From positions 372,001 through 436,000 of the forward strand of contig NZ_CP183303.1 of the NCBI RefSeq assembly GCF_048541585.1: 64,000 nucleotides of DNA, in the 5' to 3' direction. A program made the translations under genes and the position numbers. The DNA is from Legionella_C sp048541585. Lineage in GTDB: Bacteria; Pseudomonadota; Gammaproteobacteria; Legionellales; Legionellaceae. Positions 18,358 to 25,556 of this stretch are shown here, piece after piece; the first letter of the stretch is position 1, and every line of letters starts with the position of its first letter. Below the pieces are notes generated by a model. It had not been told where the DNA came from. It saw only the letters and a list, made by a program, of their open reading frames with translations, and made no database searches.

Positions 18358-18915
18358 TTAAGAATCTTCTTTCTTAACCTCCAAATTAGAAATAACTTTC
18401 TTAACTCCGTGAACTGCGGCAGCATGTTTAATAATAGCAACAATTGATTTTCTGTATTTTACCTGACCACTTAAAGTAACAACTCCATTAGTCGTTGTGG
18501 CATTGATACCCACTAAGGGAATAGATTCATCATCTAATACTTTTGCTTTAAGCACAGCCGCTTCAACTTTAGCAGTGATATAAGTGTCTGTTAAAGCAGT
18601 ATTAACTTGTTTAATTGCTAAGTCTTCTACTTCAATAGACTTTACACCTTTGGTTGAATTAACTAAACGCAGTGCTTTAATAAAAGCGTCATTATTTTTA
18701 ACATAACCCTTTAAAGTGACAATACCATCCTCGGTTGACACGGAAATTTTTAGTGGGTTTAAATCCCTATCTTTCGTAAATTTAGCAGTAATTTTTGTAG
18801 TAATTACTGAATCACTAATGGTTTGTTCTATTTCTTCTAGCTTAGTTTCCGCATAACCTGCATGGAGAATAGTTATTAAAAATAAGCCAAAAATTAAATT
18901 AATAAGGGTGCGCAT
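18358..18915 (-). CDS. Periplasmic protein with two BON domains (OsmY-like)
   Basis: A 185-residue protein with a signal peptide (cleavage probably after the AYA near residue 22) and two BON domains, about residues 33-100 and 107-180. Each has the hallmark pattern DSVITTKI or DTYITAKV, then G-x-V-T-L-x-G. BON domains occur in OsmY and DolP and are thought to bind phospholipid or aid envelope stability. First gene of the co-oriented run that includes the hotdog and GT87 genes. Confidence 0.9.
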   Translation of the reverse strand: MRTLINLIFGLFLITILHAGYAETKLEEIEQTISDSVITTKITAKFTKDRDLNPLKISVSTEDGIVTLKGYVKNNDAFIKALRLVNSTKGVKSIEVEDLAIKQVNTALTDTYITAKVEAAVLKAKVLDDESIPLVGINATTTNGVVTLSGQVKYRKSIVAIIKHAAAVHGVKKVISNLEVKKEDS

Positions 18916-19084
18916 AATGATAGCTCATAGCAAACAGGATAGGATTGTATCATTTTTGTAGTTTAATTTCTAAACCTTGTAAGTATTCAACTAGGTATCT
19001 ATATCAAGATAAAATTAGGGATAAGAATCTAACTTATTAAATTGATTATGTTTAAGCTTCTAATCTAGATTCACTCTACCTATA

Positions 19085-19114
19085 GTAGAAGACACCCATA
19101 TGGGTGTCTTCTAC
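19085..19114. terminator. Perfect 30-bp palindrome downstream of the Lcl_C gene
   Basis: GTAGAAGACACCCAT followed by its exact reverse complement, with no loop. It lies 20 bp beyond the stop of the surface-protein gene at 19134. No T-run follows on either strand, so it is not a textbook intrinsic terminator; it could be a transcript-end hairpin or a protein-binding palindrome. Confidence 0.55.
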
Positions 19115-19133
19115 ATCCCAGAATTAAATAGTA

Positions 19134-20510
19134 TTAAGGCGTAATAAGTCGAGCACAACGTACACTATGTAACTCAAATTTATCATCAGTCCCTTGTTGG
19201 GTAAGGTTAGGGGGAGCAAAAAGTTGAACCCAAGCTCCGCCAGTAGGATCCACTGCAGCTTCTGTAGAGGACCAATAAATACCTGTTGGTGCATTAAGAA
19301 TTCCTCTTTCCACTAGGTTTGATTGCATATTTTGTAGTGTTGGCGAGGTTTGAGTGCCACAGCCGCTACCAGAATTCGTCGTATCATACCCTAATTCACA
19401 AATAGCTGGCAGGTACCAATCGGAGTAACCACCAATAGTTGCCTTACATAATCCCGCCGCATAAAAAGATAAATTAACTGCAGGCGTAGTAGTAGGTGGC
19501 GAATAAAAAGCAACAATGACGCTTGTATCACAAAAACCATTAGTGTTTCCATTACAGGCTGCTGGCGGATTAGTGGAGGTTTCATAAATGCCTGGAATAT
19601 TATCATTTGCGACATCGCCGCTACCACTGCCATTACCGTTAGAGCTCCAAATGATTCTATTAAATATATTGGCTTGATCAACTAGAGCCGCAACTTTTCC
19701 ACCAATACTAGTAGTAATAGGCGTTGTGTCATCAATAGCAAAGATAAAGCCTGACTGATATACACTTCCATAAGTCAGTATATTTAATGTAGGCGCTACA
19801 GTGTTGGTATTATCCCCCGCAATACTTAGTGTAATAGGCGTTGGCGCAATATCACTAGGTATCGCACTTGGAATAGGGCCTGGCATAATTGTTAAGACGC
19901 AAGTTCCTCCTGGAAGAATGGTGCCACAGCTCAGAGGAGTTATAGTTGTGCCAGTTGGTAGAGCAGAGGAAGTACGAAAGGTTACCCCGGTAGCTGTATT
20001 TACGCCTGTATTTGTAATACTTATAACTCGTGCTGTGCCACCTGCCGCGAGTGCTAAAGTAGAGACACTTGTTGATAGCGTTGTTTCACCTGCTGCAGGC
20101 AAAAACGTAATATTTAAACGATTAGGTAGGCTAGGTTGATAACATTGTAATGGGTTACCTGACTGGCATAGTTGGGGTCCATCAGTAATATTCCCTTGTA
20201 GTGCACTTCCAATTACTTGTAAAGTAAGCACACAAGATTGCATATAGCCTAAAGTAAATACGTTAGAGCAATTACCTGATGTAATTAGTTGACTAATGCC
20301 TGCAATAGGATTCATTACAAGTGTATGAACTTTTCTTGATTGGTTTGTTACTAAATACTGAATTATTGCGGTGCTAGTAGCTGAAACTGTCGCAGTAGTT
20401 GAGGTAACTGGTGTTATAGTCCATAAGGGACTCCCTGCTTGTGCTGTGAGCATTATAAAAAAGGTAGCTAGCCCAATGACTAATCTGGTTTGTTTAAAAA
20501 ACTTACTCAT
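19134..20510 (-). CDS. Secreted surface protein with Lcl_C (DUF1566) domain, shorter paralogue
   Basis: A 458-residue exported protein: signal peptide ending about residue 25 (MLTAQAGSP), an N-terminal domain with paired cysteines (residues 28-135), an Ig-like middle domain with alternating Gly/Thr strands (140-240), and a C-terminal Lcl_C/DUF1566 domain (about 250-458). The last carries GGKVAALVD, SDWYLPAICELGYD, IYWSSTE and WVQLF. In the Legionella collagen-like adhesin Lcl this domain binds glycosaminoglycans; here there are no collagen repeats. Paralogue of the 719-residue protein at 21687, but without its three internal repeats. It follows a beta-barrel gene, the same order as the other pair. 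Confidence 0.82.
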   Translation of the reverse strand: MSKFFKQTRLVIGLATFFIMLTAQAGSPLWTITPVTSTTATVSATSTAIIQYLVTNQSRKVHTLVMNPIAGISQLITSGNCSNVFTLGYMQSCVLTLQVIGSALQGNITDGPQLCQSGNPLQCYQPSLPNRLNITFLPAAGETTLSTSVSTLALAAGGTARVISITNTGVNTATGVTFRTSSALPTGTTITPLSCGTILPGGTCVLTIMPGPIPSAIPSDIAPTPITLSIAGDNTNTVAPTLNILTYGSVYQSGFIFAIDDTTPITTSIGGKVAALVDQANIFNRIIWSSNGNGSGSGDVANDNIPGIYETSTNPPAACNGNTNGFCDTSVIVAFYSPPTTTPAVNLSFYAAGLCKATIGGYSDWYLPAICELGYDTTNSGSGCGTQTSPTLQNMQSNLVERGILNAPTGIYWSSTEAAVDPTGGAWVQLFAPPNLTQQGTDDKFELHSVRCARLITP

Positions 20511-20684
20511 GATCTTTTCCTTAAGTAATATAGAAGCACTTTTTAAACTCTGTTTAAATTTAAATGATTGAAAGTTAATTAACGCAGATAGTTTCTATGA
20601 GCTAGAACTAAGGCTCTTTTTCAATCTGTTAACGGATATTAAATTTTAATTTCAATAAATTATCTTTCCTAATTTTTATAAAAC

Positions 20685-21431
20685 TTATGCAAGATAGCTG
20701 AGATTAAACATAACTCCATTGGTATAAAGATGATTGAGAGTAAGTCCTGAGTTTAGGGTTTGGCCATAGGCTCGGTCTAACCGACTTTTACCCCAATCAG
20801 CAAATTCATAACCGACACCAACTTGCCAATGGTCATTTAATGCTTTTTGTATACCAGCACCCACTGTATAGGTAAAAGTCGTTTTTACATTTGAAGTAAA
20901 ATTAGGGTTGGGTACTGCTTCAGGAATAAGTGGGTTATTATGGAAGGAATGAGCATCATTAAAACCTACGCCAATACTACCGCTAATCCAAGGAATAAAC
21001 CAATAACCTTGGTCTAAAAGTAGCTTTCCTTTAGCAGCTACGTGTGTATGTTGGATTTTATATCGATAACTATAATTGGCAAACTCCGGATCAGCATCAT
21101 CCCAAATCACACCATCAAGATTGGCATTACTCGTTGCTGCTACTGCAATCCCTAATTGACCCTGCAATGTTGGGGATAATATTTTTTGGATTCCTATAAA
21201 AGCCTCTCCATCAAATAATGTATCAGTGGATTTATTATTGACATATTTTTTTTCAATCTCAGGTGTTAGAAAAAGGTTTTGCGTTCTACCTCCATCTTCC
21301 CACACAGGCCCTAAACTGATAGTGCCTACCCAAGTCCAACTGGGTATAAATGCAGGACCCATTCCACCAGCTAACACACTCTGAGTTAATAAACTTGTAG
21401 TTAGAGATAGTAAAATAAATCTCCTTTTCAT
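20685..21431 (-). CDS. Outer membrane beta-barrel protein, paralogue A
   Basis: A 248-residue outer membrane protein with a signal peptide (cleavage after VLA near residue 21) and alternating hydrophobic/polar strands rich in aromatic residues. WVGTISLGPVWED near residue 34, TLQGQLGIAVAATSNA, GVGFNDAHSF and WQVGVGYEFADWGKS all recur in the paralogue at 23877, and the last motif also in the one at 37129. The chain ends in NLSYLA rather than the usual aromatic C-terminus. Function not assigned; possibly a small porin/opacity-type protein. It sits upstream of the shorter Lcl_C gene on the same strand. Confidence 0.8.
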   Translation of the reverse strand: MKRRFILLSLTTSLLTQSVLAGGMGPAFIPSWTWVGTISLGPVWEDGGRTQNLFLTPEIEKKYVNNKSTDTLFDGEAFIGIQKILSPTLQGQLGIAVAATSNANLDGVIWDDADPEFANYSYRYKIQHTHVAAKGKLLLDQGYWFIPWISGSIGVGFNDAHSFHNNPLIPEAVPNPNFTSNVKTTFTYTVGAGIQKALNDHWQVGVGYEFADWGKSRLDRAYGQTLNSGLTLNHLYTNGVMFNLSYLA

Positions 21432-21657
21432 TAATATTCCTTAAGTTAATAATGTTGTGTACGACCTATAACTTTAAAGGATGAATCGGGTTTTGAAAAG
21501 CCTATCCATGACTATAATAATTTTAATAAAAAAAGATCGATGATGTATTTCTTTTCTAAAGCACTTGGCAATAAATTTAAGCCAATAGGATTAACCCATT
21601 TAGATGAATAATATATTTAAATAACTAAGGTATGTAATTTTCTTTTTCTAGTTAATT

Positions 21658-21678
21658 AAGGCCACTTAAAGTGGCCTT
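21658..21678 (-). terminator. Terminator-like hairpin after the long Lcl_C gene
   Basis: AAGGCCACTT, one base, then AAGTGGCCTT: a perfect 10-bp stem. It starts 9 bp beyond the stop codon at 21687. The tract that follows on the minus strand is AATTAAC rather than a clean T-run, so termination is likely but not certain. Confidence 0.65.
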
Positions 21679-21686
21679 ATTAAAAG

Positions 21687-23846
21687 TTAAAAAGTTAAAG
21701 CGCGGGAGCAAAGGGCTCCAAAGGAGTAGTCCTTACTACGAGTCTGTTGCTGGGGGTTCGTAGTGTAAACCTGGACCCAGGCTCCGCGCAGTGGGTCGCT
21801 TGATACTTCAGTAGAACTCCAGTAGTTAGCAATAGGTAAAACGGGAGTAAAATCTATTAGGCTGGATTGCATATTTTGTAGTGTTGGTGAAGCTTGGCTA
21901 CCGCAACCGCTACCAGTACTCGTCGTATCATACCCTAATTCACAAATAGCCGGTAAATACCAATCTGAAAAACCACCACTAGTACTTTGGTTACAAACAC
22001 CTGCTGCATAAAGAATAGGATTAATTGTTGGGTAATAGACAACAATATTATTTGTATTACAAGCGCCATCGGCAGCACCATAGCACCTTAGTTGTCCAGC
22101 TATTTGGTTAGTGCTTGGATCCGGTGCAGATGGAGTTGAAGTTTCTGAAATACCGTAAATAATATCATAAACAACATTGCCTTGCGCATCCGAACTCCAA
22201 ATTACACCCGCTGCAGATTGGTTGCTCGTTGTTACTACTTTTCCTCCTACACTTGTATTGGCTGAAGTTGTATCATCAAAAGCATACACATAGCCCCCTT
22301 GATAAATGCAGCCATAACTTAAGACTACTACATTAATATCGACCGTATTAGCATTATCAGCGGTTACCTGAATGACGCCTGGAATAGGCGCTGTTCCACT
22401 TGAGCAAGAGGCGGTACCATCTGATGTTGCGGTATTACCTGGTATAATTGTGATGGTGCAACTTGCGCCAAAAGGTAGCGTATTAGGACAGGTTGTACTG
22501 CTGGTAGTTCCAGTAGGCCAGGTAGGTGGTGTAACGACCATATTAACAGCTGGAAGAGTCCCTGTATTGGTAATTGTAATAAGTCGAGTTAATCCTGAGT
22601 TAGGTGTTCCTGTCACACCATATTCTACTAATCCTGTTACACTTAATGCTAAGGCATTAGTACTAGCAGTTAAAGTAGTTGTAGTGTTAGCACAGTTTAC
22701 AGCAACATTGGTGATGTTAGCCCCTCCCATAGTGCCATTGTCATTAGTCACACTACAGTTTTGACCTGTAGGTTGTGTTAAGACAGTTACGTGATAGGTT
22801 GTACCTTCAGCTACTGGCGTGGGAAAAGTAAAAGGCCCATTGCTGTTGAGGCTTAAATTATCGCTGCCATTATTTTGCAATACCACGGTGCCTGTTAAGC
22901 CTGAGACAGTTCCGCCAACTGTATAGGCATTGGTTGCACAGGTTACTTGAACATTGGTGATGTTAGTCGTGCTCGCTATGCCATTGCCATTAGTTACTGT
23001 ACAGGTTTGCGTGGCAGGTTGGGTCAATATCGAAACATGATAGGGGGCGCCTTGTGCCACTGGAATAGAAAAGGTAAAGGTGCCGTTACTATTAATAGTT
23101 AAGTTATCGCCGCCATTATTTTGCAATACGACTGACTCAGAAGCGGCAAGGCCTGCCACATTACCACCTATAGTTCTCGTATTAGTCGAACAATTTACCG
23201 TAATATTTGTTATATTGGCATTGGTTATGGTGCCATTGCCATTACTAACCGTACACGTTTGGGTAGCAGGTTGATTTTGGATAGTAACAACATAGGTACT
23301 ACCTGGTGTTAGGGCACTTGGAAAAGTGAAAGTCCCATCTGTATGTATAGTTAAAGCTTCACTAGCATTATTGACCAATACTAACGTGCCTGAAAGGCCA
23401 AAAACTCTACCGCCTACCGTGTAAGCTACAGAGGGGCCTTTAGTAACATTTAAGCTATTAGCAATACTAGGCTGATAACACTGTAAGGGATTTACTTGTT
23501 CACATACTACAGGCCCACCATGAATATTGCCGCTTAAGCTTGCACCCTGAATCAGCAAGTTTAAAATACAAGATTGTTGATAGCCTAAGACAAAAGGAGT
23601 AGAACAATGGCCGGGTGCCGTCATGACTTGCGTAATACCTGGAATCGCTCGCATTATTAGTGTATGAGTTCTTCGCGATTGATTGGTCACTTGATATTGC
23701 ACCGTAGCGCTACCATATGGCGAAACCGCTAGCGTTGTTGGCGTTAAAGGGGTAAATGTCCATAATGGGGTTCCTGCCTGTACAAATGCCATAGTAAGCA
23801 TTAGCAAGGCAGTCAGAAATAGTTTACTAATTAAATCCTTTTTCAT
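21687..23846 (-). CDS. Secreted surface protein with three Ig-like repeats and Lcl_C (DUF1566) domain
   Basis: A 719-residue exported protein. Signal peptide to about residue 24; a cysteine-paired N-terminal domain as in the paralogue at 19134; three tandem repeats of about 80 residues (142-220, 224-304, 308-386), each running from a GGxVxGL strand through NN-x-x-x-x-LTI/LSL to TCTV-NGNG and a closing VxC; a linker domain (390-510); and a C-terminal Lcl_C/DUF1566 domain with SDWYLPAICELGYD and NYWSSTE. Adhesin-like architecture; the ligand is unknown. No LPXTG, autotransporter or TM anchor is seen, so how it is held at the surface is open. It is downstream of a beta-barrel gene, 30 bp apart. 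Confidence 0.83.
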   Translation of the reverse strand: MKKDLISKLFLTALLMLTMAFVQAGTPLWTFTPLTPTTLAVSPYGSATVQYQVTNQSRRTHTLIMRAIPGITQVMTAPGHCSTPFVLGYQQSCILNLLIQGASLSGNIHGGPVVCEQVNPLQCYQPSIANSLNVTKGPSVAYTVGGRVFGLSGTLVLVNNASEALTIHTDGTFTFPSALTPGSTYVVTIQNQPATQTCTVSNGNGTITNANITNITVNCSTNTRTIGGNVAGLAASESVVLQNNGGDNLTINSNGTFTFSIPVAQGAPYHVSILTQPATQTCTVTNGNGIASTTNITNVQVTCATNAYTVGGTVSGLTGTVVLQNNGSDNLSLNSNGPFTFPTPVAEGTTYHVTVLTQPTGQNCSVTNDNGTMGGANITNVAVNCANTTTTLTASTNALALSVTGLVEYGVTGTPNSGLTRLITITNTGTLPAVNMVVTPPTWPTGTTSSTTCPNTLPFGASCTITIIPGNTATSDGTASCSSGTAPIPGVIQVTADNANTVDINVVVLSYGCIYQGGYVYAFDDTTSANTSVGGKVVTTSNQSAAGVIWSSDAQGNVVYDIIYGISETSTPSAPDPSTNQIAGQLRCYGAADGACNTNNIVVYYPTINPILYAAGVCNQSTSGGFSDWYLPAICELGYDTTSTGSGCGSQASPTLQNMQSSLIDFTPVLPIANYWSSTEVSSDPLRGAWVQVYTTNPQQQTRSKDYSFGALCSRALTF
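22689..23423 (-). repeat. Three tandem coding repeats in the surface protein
   Basis: Residues 142-386 of the protein at 21687-23846. Repeats are 79-81 residues long, diverged at both protein and DNA level, so they are old or under selection for change. All keep the NNGxDNL-type turn and two cysteines that could pair within each repeat. Confidence 0.85.
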
Positions 23847-23876
23847 TGTACTATCCTTATTAGTCTTAGGTTATCT

Positions 23877-24626
23877 TTAAGCTAGATAAGTAAGATTAAA
23901 TAAAACACCATTCGTATAAAGGTGATCGTGTCCTAAACTGGAATGAGTAGTTTGTCCTGCTGCGCGTCCTAATGTATTTTTTCCCCAGTCAGCAAATTCA
24001 TAACCAACCCCGACTTGCCAATTAGAATTAACTGTCATTTGTACTCCAGCTCCAACTGTATAGGAAAAGCTTGTTTCATTGTGAGAAGTAAAATTAGGGT
24101 TAGGCAGTGCTTCAAAAATCAAAGGCTTGTTAGTAAAGTCGTGTGCATGATTAAAGCCCACACCTACGCTGCCACTGAGCCAAGGCATAAACCAATAGCC
24201 CATATCAGCTAGTAATTTACCTTTGAAAGCCACATAAGTATGCTGAATTTTATACCGATAAGTGAGGTTATCAAATTCTGGATCGGCATCATCCCAAATA
24301 TGACCTGACAATTTCGCGTTAGTAGTTGCTGCAACAGCCAGTCCCCATTGGCTATAGAAGCTTGGTGACCACATTTGTTGAGCACCGATAAAGATTTCTC
24401 CATTAAATACAGGAGAATTATCGTCATTGACTGTATAAGTTTTTACAATCTCAGGCGTTAAAAAAAAGGTTTGCGATTTTACATTATCAATCCACACAGG
24501 TCCTGCGCTTAGTGTGCCTACCCAGCGCCATGGAGAAGGTTCAACGACAGGTCCCATTGTTCCTGCATTTGCACTTCCAACCGTTAAACTAGCTGATAAA
24601 ATTAACCACGGATAATGTTTTTTCAT
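23877..24626 (-). CDS. Outer membrane beta-barrel protein, paralogue B
   Basis: A 249-residue outer membrane protein, clearly a paralogue of the one at 20685 over its whole length: WVGTLSAGPVWID, FFLTPEIVKTYTV, LAVAATTNAKL, HIWDDADPEF, GVGFNHAHDF, WQVGVGYEFADWGKN and NLTYLA. Signal peptide with cleavage after NAG near residue 21. It ends 30 bp before the long Lcl_C gene, and the same order is repeated for the shorter pair, so a barrel-plus-surface-protein unit was duplicated in tandem. Function unknown; an export or anchoring role for the surface protein would be speculation. Confidence 0.8.
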   Translation of the reverse strand: MKKHYPWLILSASLTVGSANAGTMGPVVEPSPWRWVGTLSAGPVWIDNVKSQTFFLTPEIVKTYTVNDDNSPVFNGEIFIGAQQMWSPSFYSQWGLAVAATTNAKLSGHIWDDADPEFDNLTYRYKIQHTYVAFKGKLLADMGYWFMPWLSGSVGVGFNHAHDFTNKPLIFEALPNPNFTSHNETSFSYTVGAGVQMTVNSNWQVGVGYEFADWGKNTLGRAAGQTTHSSLGHDHLYTNGVLFNLTYLA

Positions 24627-24983
24627 TGCTGCTCCTATACATACCGAAATAATTTATTAACAATATGAAACGACTAATAAAAAAGTTTAAGATGAACACT
24701 AAATTAAGATACGCTCTTATGAGGCAGCATTCTAATAAAGTAGAAATGAGGAATAGGCAGAAAGTAGCTTAATAACAAATAACCAAAGCGTAAGAATGCA
24801 AGAAGTAAAGAAAGTAGCTTTCATCATAATTTATTGATTAGTATGAGCTTGCAAGAATTTAACAAAACTTAATAGCTTATCCCTTTGCTCCTGAGCCGAA
24901 ATTCCTAAAATTTTTTAAGTCACTACGAATTGTTTAATAAATTTTTAAAATTAGCAATACAAATGGTTTCTTTTGCAAGAAAA
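24627..24983. other. Intergenic region without a gene
   Basis: About 357 bp, AT-rich, between the start of the barrel paralogue B gene and the end of the IcmL-like gene, both on the minus strand. I see no ORF with a ribosome binding site, no tRNA and no repeat shared with the rest of the window. It should contain the promoter of the barrel gene. Confidence 0.5.
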
Positions 24984-25421
24984 TTAATAATCTAATGTAG
25001 TTACATTAAGACTTTGAATTAAATAAGGAGGATTTTTAGCAGGAATGACAATCACTGAAAAATAAATCATCATTTTTAACTCAGGAATATCAAAACCTTG
25101 ATTAACACGCCAGTAAATAATATTTCTAAAACCTTGTTTCGCAACTAACTGATTGGTTTTAACTGCTTTAGGATGCAAAGTAAGCCGATTGTCTCGTACC
25201 ATAATAATCTTATCACCTAAAAAACTTTTTAAATTTTGCCAAGCTTCTAATGTATAATTTGTTTTAACTGAACTTAGCTGACTATCAATAGTTTGATAGC
25301 TTATGCATAGAGTTTTAGATAGAGTTTGCCTTGTCCAAGTAAGTACTTGTGCATCATTAGCGTAGCCTAAGCAAGGTATAAAGATAAGAAGCCAAAGTAA
25401 CTTATAAAAACCCTTAGACAT
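24984..25421 (-). CDS. Small exported protein like the DotI/IcmL periplasmic domain, copy 1
   Basis: A 145-residue protein with a signal peptide (cleavage about residue 21, after GYA). The rest matches in layout the DotI/IcmL C-terminal domain of Dot/Icm type IVB secretion systems: VLTWTRQTL, an SY motif, an aromatic-containing AWQNLKSFL helix, then WRVNQGFDIPEL and a last beta strand. It lacks the membrane anchor of real DotI/IcmL, so it is a soluble periplasmic relative, not the core component. The same kind of protein is at 38092. Both lie next to a barrel gene. The call rests on reading by eye. Confidence 0.62.
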   Translation of the reverse strand: MSKGFYKLLWLLIFIPCLGYANDAQVLTWTRQTLSKTLCISYQTIDSQLSSVKTNYTLEAWQNLKSFLGDKIIMVRDNRLTLHPKAVKTNQLVAKQGFRNIIYWRVNQGFDIPELKMMIYFSVIVIPAKNPPYLIQSLNVTTLDY

Positions 25422-25556
25422 ATCATTTCCTTAGAGGTTTTTTCTCTTTTTAACGTTAATTAGTATAGCAATTAAATTCAATCAACATTAGAAGTCTATT
25501 GAAAACCATTACTTTCAAGTGGAATGGGTATATAATTTGTAATTTTTTATAGCAAG

